48,350 bases of DNA from Candidatus Poribacteria bacterium (GTDB lineage: Bacteria > Poribacteria > WGA-4E > UBA9662): assembly GCA_002709695.1 (NCBI GenBank), contig PAQF01000078.1:1-48350 (forward strand), written 5' to 3'. Below the pieces are notes generated by a model. It was given only the letters and a program-made list of their open reading frames with translations, had not been told where the DNA came from and ran no database searches. Both the position numbers and the translations under genes were made by a program. The stretch's first letter is position 1. Each line of letters opens with the position of its first letter. Shown piece by piece: positions 16,679 through 25,250 of the stretch.

Positions 16679-17398
16679 TTAATGCTTTTCTCCATCAAAG
16701 CTATATCTCGGCCAACCAAGATCCCAACCAGTCAAACCATGTGGTATGTAGTGATTTGCCAGTACATGTCGAAACGATTCTCTGTTTAGAATGGGACCAC
16801 CTCGATGTATTAGAACTCCATGGAAGAAGACGACGTCTCCTGGTGAGGCTTCAACTTCTATTTCGGGAAGATTATTCTCCTCGAATAGAAGATCAACGGC
16901 ATCATTATAGTCCAGACCATGAAAATCTCCTGCTTCTTCAAAATCATGGCGTGTGATTAAGCGATTCTTATGCGAACTAGGTTGTACATAAATTGTCCCA
17001 TTCTCAATACTAATGTCTTGGAGGGCGATCCAAGCTGATATGCAACGTGGCAAATAAAATTGATCTTGATGTCGACGTTGTTCCGATCCTTTCCAAAAGT
17101 ACATTGTTTGGATACCGTCAGCGTCTTCACCTAAACAATCGTAAAGAGGCTGGCGTAATCTCACATCTATTAACCATTCCATTGCTATTGGGTCATAAGC
17201 ATGTTGGTTGTGAGTACGCCCCCACTCATCTGCTTGTCGTAACGTAAAGCCATCTAATTTCCGCCGACCAGCGTGTAGATCCATCATATACCCGACAAAA
17301 TCATCGCATTCAGTTTGGCTGAAAAGTTCACGAAGGATAACATAACCTTTTTGATTGTAATGTTCTTTCTGGCCAAGTGTAAGTTTTTTTTTATTCAT
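16679..17398 (-). CDS. PhyH family dioxygenase, last gene of the heme operon
   Basis: A 239-residue Fe(II)/2-oxoglutarate oxygenase of the PhyH type: H110-Q-D112 (RRHQDQFYLP), distal H198 (FFHGVLIHRGG) and an Arg around residue 210 for 2-oxoglutarate. All ligands are present. It is shorter than the three PhyH proteins at 2.4-5.1 kb and belongs to a different subfamily. Its ATG overlaps the stop of hemC in an ATGA arrangement (17395-17398), so it is translationally coupled to hemC and co-expressed with tetrapyrrole synthesis. A role in modifying a tetrapyrrole or quinone intermediate is possible but unproven. It ends one base from the convergent DUF815 gene. Confidence 0.9.
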   Translation of the reverse strand: MNKKKLTLGQKEHYNQKGYVILRELFSQTECDDFVGYMMDLHAGRRKLDGFTLRQADEWGRTHNQHAYDPIAMEWLIDVRLRQPLYDCLGEDADGIQTMYFWKGSEQRRHQDQFYLPRCISAWIALQDISIENGTIYVQPSSHKNRLITRHDFEEAGDFHGLDYNDAVDLLFEENNLPEIEVEASPGDVVFFHGVLIHRGGPILNRESFRHVLANHYIPHGLTGWDLGWPRYSFDGEKH

Positions 17399-18324
17399 TG
17401 CTTCGCTCCAAATTGGATTTGCAAAATTTCTTTAGCTCCGTTTTGGATAAGTTTTTCCGCTAGTGAGAACCCGATTTCTATTGGGTTTGATGAATCGTTT
17501 ACAATCTTCTGTAGTATTCTTTTCCGCCCATCGGGGCTTGAAACTAAACCAATTACAGATAATTTTTTTCCCTCTAATTGTGCATTCACTCCAATTGGTA
17601 CTTGACATCCACCACCAAGTTCTCGTAGGACAATACGCTCTACTTCTACTTCTACTTCACTTCTCTGACAACGGATTTTTTTAAATAAAGTGTTGATCTT
17701 ATCATCATTTTCGCGGGTTTCAATTCCCAAAGCACCTTGACCTGCAGCGGGAACAATTTCATCAACTTCAAAGAATTGTGTGACATCATCTTCCCCGAAT
17801 AAACGCTTGACTCCAGCCGCGGCCAAAACGATAGCGTCTAGGTCAGTTTCTTTTAGTTTTCTCATTCGTGTGTCAATGTTGCCTCGTAGCGCTGTAACTT
17901 CAATATCGGGACGAAGGTGGAGAAGTTGCGATTTTCGTCTGAGGCTACTGGTACCAATCTTTGCTCCCATCGGGAGATTATTCAACTCTAATTTGGATCT
18001 AGAAACAAGTGCATCGCGGGGATCTTCCCGCACAGGAATACAGCAGATTTTTAGGCCTTTTGGCAAGTCAGTTGGTAAATCCTTAATACTGTGTACAGCC
18101 AAGTCAATCTGCTGATTAAGTAAGGCAATTTCAATTTCTTTTGTAAATAATCCCTTTGAAATGTTAATCAGTGAGTTCGATTGTAATTGATCTCCTGTTG
18201 TCTTGATAATAGAGAAATCGATATGGAGGTTGGCATAAGTATTAACTAAAAGTCCTCGAACATGCTCCGCTTGCCAGAGAGCAAGCTTACTGCCACGAGT
18301 GCCTATTGTTATATGGTGTCCCAC
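17395..18324 (-). CDS. hemC: Hydroxymethylbilane synthase (porphobilinogen deaminase)
   Basis: This joins four porphobilinogens into hydroxymethylbilane. The 309 residues include the N-terminal ITIGTRGSKLALWQA, the catalytic Asp region HSIKDLPTDLP, the substrate-binding Arg cluster SSLRRKSQLL and LRGNIDTRMRKL, and the dipyrromethane-cofactor Cys C240 in ELGGGCQVPIG. The start is GTG at 18324, five bases after the hemA stop. It is the fifth gene of the operon and overlaps the following PhyH gene by four bases. No hemD or hemB gene lies in the window. Confidence 0.97.
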   Translation of the reverse strand: MGHHITIGTRGSKLALWQAEHVRGLLVNTYANLHIDFSIIKTTGDQLQSNSLINISKGLFTKEIEIALLNQQIDLAVHSIKDLPTDLPKGLKICCIPVREDPRDALVSRSKLELNNLPMGAKIGTSSLRRKSQLLHLRPDIEVTALRGNIDTRMRKLKETDLDAIVLAAAGVKRLFGEDDVTQFFEVDEIVPAAGQGALGIETRENDDKINTLFKKIRCQRSEVEVEVERIVLRELGGGCQVPIGVNAQLEGKKLSVIGLVSSPDGRKRILQKIVNDSSNPIEIGFSLAEKLIQNGAKEILQIQFGAKQ

Positions 18325-18329
18325 TACAA

Positions 18330-19613
18330 CTAATCCAGCTTGTCAAATTGTTCTAGTTCAAAAAGCTCCTGTACAATTTGGATGTTCTGATCCTGATCGT
18401 TATCAGATGAGATGAAACATTGGCGTAGGTTCTTAGTTGGTTGGTGAAGAAGTCTCTTGATAATTGATTTAGTCATTGATCGTACAATTTGTTCCTGATT
18501 ATCGGAGAGGTTAGCTTTATTGACACAAACACACAATTCGCGTTCAATAATTTGATCGAAGCGTTGGTGAAGGGCTTTAATTGTGGGATCAGCTTCTAGC
18601 ATTTTAATGTATTCGTTGAAGTTAGTTGCTTCTTCTCTAACAATTCCTTCACCCGTTTTAGCGTCTTGTCTTCGTTCTTCGATATTGGATGAGATTATAT
18701 GTCGTAAATCATCAATATTATATAGGAAAGTATTTTCCACGTTGCTAATGCTTGGGTCGATATCACGTGGTACGGCAATGTCAATCATTACAATAGGCCG
18801 ATTATCGCGTTTCTTCATTATTTCTTTAAATGGCTCAATTTGAACAAGGTAATGGGGTGCAGTTGTCGAAGAGATAACAATGTCGGTCTCGATCAAAAAA
18901 TCAAGGTTGTTATCGAAAATGGTTGCTGTTCCATCAAACATTTCAGCTACACGCTCAGCCCGTTCACAGGTTCGGTTAACGACAGAAACCTTGGACGCTC
19001 CATTCTCAACTAGAGCTCGTACCGCCAATTCTCCCATTTCACCTGCACCGATAATTGTAACGGATTTGCTTTCTAAATTGGTAAAGATCTTTTTGGTTAG
19101 TTCGACTGCTACATAGCTGATTGAGACAGCTCGTGACGCAATTTGGGTCGTCGACCTTGTGCGTTTACCAACCTGAATTGCTTTTGTAAGTAGGCGATTC
19201 AGTAATTGACTGGTTGTTTCAGCTGATAAGGCTTGTTCGTATGATTCTTTGATTTGACTGAGGATCTGTGACTCGCCAATGACCATCGAATCAAGACTTG
19301 AAGCAACACGAAAGAGGTGTAAAATAGCCTTAGATCCTTCGTAATTATAGGTATATTCGTCAAACTCTCCTCTGTCGATTTGGTGTAATGCAACAAGATA
19401 ATCGGATAGAATCTCCACCTTAGCACTTGGTTTAATAACAGCATATAATTCGACACGGTTACAAGTTGACAGAATGGCAATTTCTTCGATTTGTTGATGA
19501 TGCTTTAATGTTTTCAAGGTGCTTATGAGTTCGCTGTCACTAAAAGTCAGTTTTTCCCGAAATTCAAGGGGGGCTGTATGATGACTTGTGCCAACAATGA
19601 CAATTTTGTTCAT
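18330..19613 (-). CDS. hemA: Glutamyl-tRNA reductase
   Basis: The NADPH-dependent first step of C5 tetrapyrrole synthesis: glutamyl-tRNA to glutamate-1-semialdehyde. The 427 residues are full length. The catalytic nucleophile is C51 in LSTCNRVELYAV. The signature GESQILSQIKESYEQA follows, then the NADPH-binding GAGEMGELAVRAL and the C-terminal dimerisation helices. The ATG at 19613 lies six bases after the stop of the siroheme-synthase gene. In this operon hemA is separated from hemL by two other genes. No heme-regulatory Cys-Pro motif was noticed. Confidence 0.97.
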   Translation of the reverse strand: MNKIVIVGTSHHTAPLEFREKLTFSDSELISTLKTLKHHQQIEEIAILSTCNRVELYAVIKPSAKVEILSDYLVALHQIDRGEFDEYTYNYEGSKAILHLFRVASSLDSMVIGESQILSQIKESYEQALSAETTSQLLNRLLTKAIQVGKRTRSTTQIASRAVSISYVAVELTKKIFTNLESKSVTIIGAGEMGELAVRALVENGASKVSVVNRTCERAERVAEMFDGTATIFDNNLDFLIETDIVISSTTAPHYLVQIEPFKEIMKKRDNRPIVMIDIAVPRDIDPSISNVENTFLYNIDDLRHIISSNIEERRQDAKTGEGIVREEATNFNEYIKMLEADPTIKALHQRFDQIIERELCVCVNKANLSDNQEQIVRSMTKSIIKRLLHQPTKNLRQCFISSDNDQDQNIQIVQELFELEQFDKLD

Positions 19614-19619
19614 GCTTTT

Positions 19620-20783
19620 CTAGTTGTAAGAATAAGTTTGTATTTTTTTCTGGATTTCTTTTTGTATTTGATTTGTTCTATGTGTACGTACCAAATTAAA
19701 TGTGCACTCGTTTGCGCATCCTGAATTGCTGAAATCGAAACAACATCGTTCCTTTTCACCTTTAGAGTTTTGATCAATTATGTCTTCAAAAAACTTTTTG
19801 CGTTTCGTTGTTGTTGGAATTGAGTTCATTACCTGGGGCCGCAAACTCCCCAGAAAATCAAGAAAATGGCCATAGCCCTGATTTTCGAATTGAGTTGACA
19901 AGTCTATTTGTATTTGCTTAGCATATTCCCACTCACTTTTTGAGTCTAAATTCGGAGTGATGCCGATGACTAAACCTCGATCTATAATAGCTAAGGGAGT
20001 GTAAAAAGTACCTCGCATAGGATTTCTCGTCAGCTCAACAAGTTGGGAACCACAATATTCTTGGTGCTCCACATCTGCGAAAGTAAGGAATGCAGATGAG
20101 TTCAGTTTTAGTGTGTTATCGTTCTCCATTTTAACTTTGGCACCACATTTACGCAACAGGTTGATTTTTCTCGATAATTTATTGCTTTTACCTATGGTTA
20201 TACACTGACGATTTGTTAGTAGGAACCCAATTGGATACGGAAGCTTGGAGTTGAAAGCTTGTTTTCTCCCTTCAGAAGTTTTTTCGGTGCTTTTAGGGGC
20301 TAATGGTTTCTCTGCAAAGCAGTTGATAACATCTTGGCAAAATCTTGACTCGATATATTCGCGTATACGTCTACAGACTGCAGGACTTTTGCCGCTTGTT
20401 GAAATGCTGATCGATACTTTCTCAAGTACCACAATTGAAGTCGCTGCAAAGGTACATTCTGGTACGACATCAACGACATTGACAAGGTCAATCCCATTTT
20501 TTGTATGTGCTTCCTTGAAAATACGGGTATTCGTTTGTGTAGAGTTTGTTGCAGCACATACAAGGAAAAATCCTGTGGTGTCTCCATCTTGGAATTGGCG
20601 TTTAAACCAAGATATATGGCCTTGTTGGATTAAATCGTGTAAATGTCTTGTTACTGTTGGACTTATCAGGTGAACTTCACTTCCACTACGTAATAGAGAG
20701 ATAGTTTTCCTCTCAGCAACAGTACCTGCTCCAACGACAAGGCACTTTTTGCCTTGTAAATTCAAGAATGCGGGGTAAAACAT
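19620..20783 (-). CDS. Siroheme synthase-type protein with a second degenerate CysG_N-like domain and Cys-rich tail
   Basis: A 387-residue protein. Residues 1-155 are a normal precorrin-2 dehydrogenase/ferrochelatase Rossmann domain (YPAFLNLQGKKCLVVGAGTV, catalytic D105 in NVVDVVPECTF, SISTSGKSPAV). From residue 182 the pattern restarts as YPIGFLLTNRQCITIGKSNK, with the glycines of the NAD loop lost, continues through TPLAIIDRGLVIGITPN, and only then reaches the C-terminal dimerisation segment FLDFLGSLRPQVMNSI. A tail with CC-x7-C-x3-C (C347-C360) follows. Met8p/CysG N-terminal domains are usually about 150-220 residues, so this is a tandem duplication or fusion. The ATG at 20783 is preferred over the TTG at 20786. 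It may make siroheme, or precursors for an alternative heme pathway. Confidence 0.8.
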   Translation of the reverse strand: MFYPAFLNLQGKKCLVVGAGTVAERKTISLLRSGSEVHLISPTVTRHLHDLIQQGHISWFKRQFQDGDTTGFFLVCAATNSTQTNTRIFKEAHTKNGIDLVNVVDVVPECTFAATSIVVLEKVSISISTSGKSPAVCRRIREYIESRFCQDVINCFAEKPLAPKSTEKTSEGRKQAFNSKLPYPIGFLLTNRQCITIGKSNKLSRKINLLRKCGAKVKMENDNTLKLNSSAFLTFADVEHQEYCGSQLVELTRNPMRGTFYTPLAIIDRGLVIGITPNLDSKSEWEYAKQIQIDLSTQFENQGYGHFLDFLGSLRPQVMNSIPTTTKRKKFFEDIIDQNSKGEKERCCFDFSNSGCANECTFNLVRTHRTNQIQKEIQKKIQTYSYN

Positions 20784-20821
20784 CAAAACCTAGACCTGTT
20801 TTTTTTGGTAAAGAGGTCAAT

Positions 20822-21811
20822 CTATGAGTCTCTTGATACTAGAGAGTCTCCAAGATTATTGAGAGCGACTTTAGCGTCTGTATTAGGTAACACATTCAAT
20901 GCTGCCTTTGCACGGTCTACATATTTTTGAGTAACCTTAAGGCAATATGATTTAACTCTATAAGATTCCAATAGTTGATTCATCCATTCAATTGTTTGGT
21001 CACTTGCGGGTTCTACTGTATTAAAAATGTCTTCGAGTGTTTTGCGCTCTTCTTTGGTACAGTTTTCACGCACGTAGATCATAGGAAAGGTTAGCTTACC
21101 TTCATGCAAATCTTTGAATGGTTGTTTGCCAAATTTTTCTGGGTCAGCCACAAAATCGAGCAGATCATCAATAATTTGGAACGCTATGCCAATTAATTCA
21201 CCATATTTAGTAAGAGCATTCACATGCTCAAGGTTTTTCGTACCTAAGATGGCTCCTGTATGGCATGATGCAGAAATTAGTTTGCCTGTTTTTAACTCAA
21301 CGATTTTAAGATAACTGTTTTCGCATATCTCAAAATCACCATTTTTGTAGGCATGGATCACCTCCCCTTCACACATGGCTTGAGCAGCCTTAGCTAGAAT
21401 CTCAAGAGCTGGATCGTCCGAACCACGTGAAGCTAGCATAGACAGAACTCGAGCATGAAGGTAATCACCCACCAGCACAGCAACTTTGTTACCCCACTTA
21501 GAATGAAGCGTTGCTTGGCTACGCCTAATTGGTGCATCATCAAGAACATCGTCATGGACCAATGAGGCTACGTGGATGAGTTCAATACATGCAGCTAGGA
21601 TATGAGCACCTGTTCCTGTATAGCCACATGCTTTTGACGACAGTATAAGTAGTATGGGACGAAGCCTTTTCCCACCACCTTCTATAACATGGCGTACAGC
21701 ATCATCAACGAAATCGTAGTGGATCCGTGTCTTTTCAAGCAGGATTCTTTCAATTTCTTCTAAATCATTAGCTATAATCTTCGTGATGTTATTAAAATCT
21801 AGATTCACCAT
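20822..21811 (-). CDS. Polyprenyl diphosphate synthase (trans, long-chain)
   Basis: This extends farnesyl or geranylgeranyl diphosphate with isopentenyl diphosphate to make the side chain of menaquinone or ubiquinone. The 329 residues contain the first Asp-rich motif D87-D-V-L-D91 (LVHDDVLDDAPIRR) and the second (GIAFQIIDDLLDFV), plus GGGKRLRP at residues 45-52. Small residues before the first motif suggest a long product, but the chain length cannot be fixed. The ATG at 21811 lies six bases after the hemL stop, so quinone and heme supply share a transcript. It could be named ispB or hepT depending on product. Confidence 0.94.
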   Translation of the reverse strand: MVNLDFNNITKIIANDLEEIERILLEKTRIHYDFVDDAVRHVIEGGGKRLRPILLILSSKACGYTGTGAHILAACIELIHVASLVHDDVLDDAPIRRSQATLHSKWGNKVAVLVGDYLHARVLSMLASRGSDDPALEILAKAAQAMCEGEVIHAYKNGDFEICENSYLKIVELKTGKLISASCHTGAILGTKNLEHVNALTKYGELIGIAFQIIDDLLDFVADPEKFGKQPFKDLHEGKLTFPMIYVRENCTKEERKTLEDIFNTVEPASDQTIEWMNQLLESYRVKSYCLKVTQKYVDRAKAALNVLPNTDAKVALNNLGDSLVSRDS

Positions 21812-21817
21812 AGATTA

Positions 21818-23104
21818 TTACAGGTTCGAAAAAACATGGTCTATTGCGCGAATAGTATTCTCCACGTCTTCTTCGGTGTGAGCAAGGGACACAAAACCCG
21901 CCTCAAATTGTGAAGGCGCTATATAAATACCTTGGTCTAATAGTCCCCAAAAGTATTTGGAAAACTTTTCTGTATCAGACGTTTTCGCTGTTTCATAGTC
22001 AATTACTTCTTGATCAGTAAAGAAACAAATTATCATGGAGCCAACGCGATTATGGAAGGACGAAATATTATGCTTCTTAGCTGAATGTTTTATACCATCA
22101 GAGAGTGTGTTTGAAGTTTCTTCAAGTTTGGCATATGTACTAGGTTGTGAGAGCTCTTTTAGTGTTGCAATTCCAGCTGCCATGGCTAGTGGGTTTCCAG
22201 ACAGAGTTCCTGCTTGATAAACGTCACCGATTGGTGAAACACACTGCATTATTTCTTTTCTTCCACCATATGCTCCTACAGGCAAACCCCCACCAATTAT
22301 CTTTCCGAAGCAGGTAAGATCTGCGTCAACGCCGTATATTTCCTGTGCTCCGCCATAAGCAACACGGAACCCAGTCATGACTTCATCAAATATCAAAACA
22401 ATACCGTGTTCAGTAGTAACCCTGCGGAGTTCATTTAGATAACCATCCTTGGGTGGAATCACTCCCATGTTTCCAGCAACCGGCTCTAAAATCAGGCAAG
22501 CGATCTGATCTGGGTGTGCTTCAATTACTTGATGAACCGCATTAATATCATTGAAAGGGACTGTTAATGTATGTTGGGCAAACTCTTTTGGCACACCTCC
22601 ACTATCAGGTAGTCCGAAAGTTGTTAGTCCCGAGCCAGCCTTTACAAGCAAATAGTCAACATGACCATGATAGCATCCTTCAATTTTTATGACCTTGTTA
22701 CGTTTTGTATATCCACGTGCAAGTCGAATTGCCGTCATCGTTGCTTCCGTGCCGGAATTGACCATTCTAATTTGATCGACAGACTTCACCGCTGAGGTAA
22801 CGATGTCTGCTAATTCAACTTCCAATTCAGTTGGAGCGCCGAAACTCGTACCATTTTGCATGACTTCTGAAATTGCCGATAATACCATCGAGTTAGCGTG
22901 TCCTAAAAGCAAAGGACCCCAGGAACCTACATAATCAATATACTGGTTGTCGTCGATATCGTATATTTTTGAGCCTTGAGCATGTTTGATGAAAATGGGG
23001 GTTCCACCAACGGATTTAAAGGCCCGAACTGGACTGTTTACACCGCCAGGGATTAACCTTTGTGCCCTTTCCCATGTTTGTAATGATCGCAGTTTTTTTG
23101 CCAC
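21818..23104 (-). CDS. hemL: Glutamate-1-semialdehyde 2,1-aminomutase
   Basis: This PLP enzyme converts glutamate-1-semialdehyde to 5-aminolevulinate. The 428 residues include [15 protein letters not shown] near the N-terminus, the [18 protein letters not shown] cofactor region, [13 protein letters not shown] and the PLP lysine K268 in [17 protein letters not shown]. The start is GTG at 23104, with a GAAGAGAG element upstream and a promoter about 75 bases upstream. It heads a six-gene minus-strand operon: hemL, polyprenyl synthase, siroheme synthase-like, hemA, hemC, PhyH. The order hemA-hemC is common; the aminomutase plus prenyl synthase at the front is less so. Confidence 0.97.
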   Translation of the reverse strand: MAKKLRSLQTWERAQRLIPGGVNSPVRAFKSVGGTPIFIKHAQGSKIYDIDDNQYIDYVGSWGPLLLGHANSMVLSAISEVMQNGTSFGAPTELEVELADIVTSAVKSVDQIRMVNSGTEATMTAIRLARGYTKRNKVIKIEGCYHGHVDYLLVKAGSGLTTFGLPDSGGVPKEFAQHTLTVPFNDINAVHQVIEAHPDQIACLILEPVAGNMGVIPPKDGYLNELRRVTTEHGIVLIFDEVMTGFRVAYGGAQEIYGVDADLTCFGKIIGGGLPVGAYGGRKEIMQCVSPIGDVYQAGTLSGNPLAMAAGIATLKELSQPSTYAKLEETSNTLSDGIKHSAKKHNISSFHNRVGSMIICFFTDQEVIDYETAKTSDTEKFSKYFWGLLDQGIYIAPSQFEAGFVSLAHTEEDVENTIRAIDHVFSNL

Positions 23105-23177
23105 GTTTCTCTCTTCAGAAATGCCCTTAGAAACTACATTTAATATTTTGTCGAAATAAATGACAATAATCGATTAC

Positions 23178-23207
23178 ATTATAACTTAATGTCCGAAGGG
23201 GCGGCAA
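23178..23207 (-). promoter_or_regulatory. Promoter of the heme operon
   Basis: On the minus strand TTGCCG (23207-23202), an 18-base spacer and a perfect TATAAT (23183-23178). The predicted start is near 23171, leaving a leader of about 67 bases to the hemL GTG. Confidence 0.5.
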
Positions 23208-23232
23208 CAAATAAACAGTACATCTGATTGTC

Positions 23233-23249
23233 AATATGAACCTCATATT
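23233..23249. promoter_or_regulatory. Dyad upstream of the TIG-protein promoters
   Basis: AATATGA-ACC-TCATATT is a perfect 7-base inverted repeat with a 3-base spacer, about 64 bases upstream of the predicted sigma-54 start. It could be an activator site; it is AT-rich, so chance is possible. Confidence 0.35.
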
Positions 23250-23277
23250 CGTAATCATCTTGAAGGCTGTTAGTAAA

Positions 23278-23294
23278 CTGGCAGCTCACTTGCT
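23278..23294 (+). promoter_or_regulatory. Sigma-54-type promoter upstream of the TIG protein
   Basis: CTGGCAGCTCACTTGCT fits TGGCA-N6-TTGC with 10 bases between GG (23280-23281) and GC (23292-23293). The start would be near 23305. It has the same spacing as the site before hsp20. Confidence 0.4.
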
Positions 23295-23307
23295 TTTTGG
23301 AAAATAT

Positions 23308-23337
23308 TTGACAGATTACTGAGTGTAAGACTAGAAT
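23308..23337 (+). promoter_or_regulatory. Sigma-70 promoter upstream of the TIG protein
   Basis: TTGACA (23308-23313), 18-base spacer, TAGAAT (23332-23337); start near 23344, leader of about 72 bases. The gene would have two promoters if the sigma-54 site is real. TAGAAT is the recurrent -10 hexamer in this window. Confidence 0.5.
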
Positions 23338-23415
23338 AAGTTTTGACGTTGTTTTTCTCCTAAACCCCAGAGCAATTTGAACGACTATTTCGGTGCTTTA
23401 CTTAAGGACTTTTTC

Positions 23416-25194
23416 ATGAAAAGAATGGTGTCTTCAGTATCACTCACTTTAGGATTACTTATGGTTATAGGAATCATCTGTGCTTGGTCGGTGCCCATTA
23501 TGGTAATCACTGGTCAAGTGCAAGATAGTGATGGCACTCTCCTTGAAAATGTAGAGGTGATCATCAAAAATACTAACAAGGTAACAGAGAACTCTCAACG
23601 TACGCTTGCGGGTGATGAAGCTGGGACATTCGATTTCACTTTGATAGATTTTACAAACCAAAGCGTTGCTGATACAGGGGAAAAACTTGAAGTCATTGTA
23701 AAGCAAGATGGTGGAGAGATTATTGCCAGAAAGATTCACGTTCTGACGCAAGATGAGGTTGACAGCTCATTGGCTATCATACATGTTCAAATTAAGGAGG
23801 GACCATCGGTTTCATCAATTGAACCATCAACTGATATTATTGATGGGGGGATGACTGTCGCTATCACAGGGAATGAGTTTCAGAATGGAGTGTCAGCTAA
23901 TATTGGTGGGAATGCTATGATAGATGTGACTTTTGTGTCTAAAACCTCCTTAACCGCCATTGTTCCTGCTGGAATGTTAGGTGTTACGGATTTGGTCGTC
24001 AGTAATCCAGATGGTCGCTCAGCAAAGTTGCCTCAAAGTTTCGTTTATACATCGCTTGCGCCTGTTGTTAAAGCGATTAACCCAATGCTTGGTGTTACGG
24101 TTGGTTACACTTCAGCTACAATCACCGGTGAAAATTTTCAGGAAGGCGCAACCGTGAGTTTCGGCGGCACGGAGGCCAAAAGGGTCGTTTTCGTTTCAAT
24201 GACGGAGTTGATTGCGGAGGTCCCCGCACGGGAAGCAGGGGATGTGATAATTCAAGTAACTAATCCTGACAACCAATTTTCTACGCAGTTAATTTCCTTC
24301 ATGTATATTCTTCCTGCTCCAACTATTTCAAGTCTCTTTCCTAATAGTGATAAAATTTCTGGAGGAGAAACAATCATTATTTCCGGTGAAAACTTTCAAA
24401 ATGGAGCGAATGTAAGCTTTGGCCAGATTGATGGAATCGATGTATCTTTCGTTTCCTCAAGAGAGATAGCCGTTATCGTTCCAAGAGTTGAAAAAGCTGG
24501 TACTATCAATATAACGGTGAAGAACCCCGATGATCAATCAACATCAAGCGAATTTACGTATAAAGAGCCAAGAAAACGGCTTATTTGGGATATCGATCAA
24601 AATGAGATTGTTGACATTTTTGATCTTGTAATCGTGGCAAGTCAATTCGGGAAAAAAGGCGAAAACTTAACTGGCGATGTCGACAAAAATTATGTAGTTG
24701 ACATCTTTGATCTCGTACAAGTTGCTAGTAACTTTGGTGCAAAAACAGGTGCATCTGCGGCTCCACTAATGCGAAGCAATCGAACAGCTTGCTTACGCAA
24801 TGCACTAACCGAAATGGAAGTGTGGGGCAAGACAAATCCCAACATTATCTTTGTAACCAAGTTATTAAAGGGTTGGATGATTGATGATGGGAGTATTCCG
24901 AGGGTTACAAAACTATTGCCAAATTATCCCAATCCGTTTAATCCTGAAACATGGATTCCATTCCAAATTTCGGATGCGTCAATCGTTAAGCTTTCCATCT
25001 TTGATGTTAAAGGACATCAGATACGCCAAATCGAAGTTGGATACCTTCAAGCAGGAAACTATATTAATAAATCGGATGCGATTTATTGGGATGGTCGAAA
25101 TCAAATTGGAGAACTTGTGCCTAGTGGTGTTTATTTCTATGTGCTGCAAATCGATAATTTCTCGGCGCAGCGAAAGATGATAGTTTTGAAATAA
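23416..25194 (+). CDS. Secreted TIG/IPT-repeat protein with dockerin-like segment and T9SS-like C-terminus
   Basis: A 592-residue exported protein. I start at the ATG at 23416, with AAGGA (23404-23408) seven bases upstream, which gives a hydrophobic leader (LTLGLLMVIGIICAW). Order: carboxypeptidase-regulatory-like beta domain (about 30-125), three IPT/TIG repeats (about 130-215, 216-305, 306-392; each with a G-x-N/E-F-Q-x-G-A/V core), a dockerin-like pair of Ca2+ loops (DIDQNEIVDIFDL and DVDKNYVVDIFDL, about 400-450), and a C-terminal FlgD/por-sorting-like beta domain opening NYPNPFNPETWIPF and ending FSAQRKMIVLK. It is probably cell-surface or secreted and may bind polysaccharide or protein. 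The C-terminal signature is a strong pointer to Poribacteria. Confidence 0.9.
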   Translation: MKRMVSSVSLTLGLLMVIGIICAWSVPIMVITGQVQDSDGTLLENVEVIIKNTNKVTENSQRTLAGDEAGTFDFTLIDFTNQSVADTGEKLEVIVKQDGGEIIARKIHVLTQDEVDSSLAIIHVQIKEGPSVSSIEPSTDIIDGGMTVAITGNEFQNGVSANIGGNAMIDVTFVSKTSLTAIVPAGMLGVTDLVVSNPDGRSAKLPQSFVYTSLAPVVKAINPMLGVTVGYTSATITGENFQEGATVSFGGTEAKRVVFVSMTELIAEVPAREAGDVIIQVTNPDNQFSTQLISFMYILPAPTISSLFPNSDKISGGETIIISGENFQNGANVSFGQIDGIDVSFVSSREIAVIVPRVEKAGTINITVKNPDDQSTSSEFTYKEPRKRLIWDIDQNEIVDIFDLVIVASQFGKKGENLTGDVDKNYVVDIFDLVQVASNFGAKTGASAAPLMRSNRTACLRNALTEMEVWGKTNPNIIFVTKLLKGWMIDDGSIPRVTKLLPNYPNPFNPETWIPFQISDASIVKLSIFDVKGHQIRQIEVGYLQAGNYINKSDAIYWDGRNQIGELVPSGVYFYVLQIDNFSAQRKMIVLK

Positions 25195-25250
25195 ACAAAT
25201 AAGGCCATTTGGTCGAGTCTGGTGGGGCAATTTGAAATTTTAGAACCTAC

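Noticed and set aside
23377-23415. TTG at 23377 as start of the TIG protein
   Set aside because: The ATG at 23416 has AAGGA seven bases upstream and gives the expected signal peptide.
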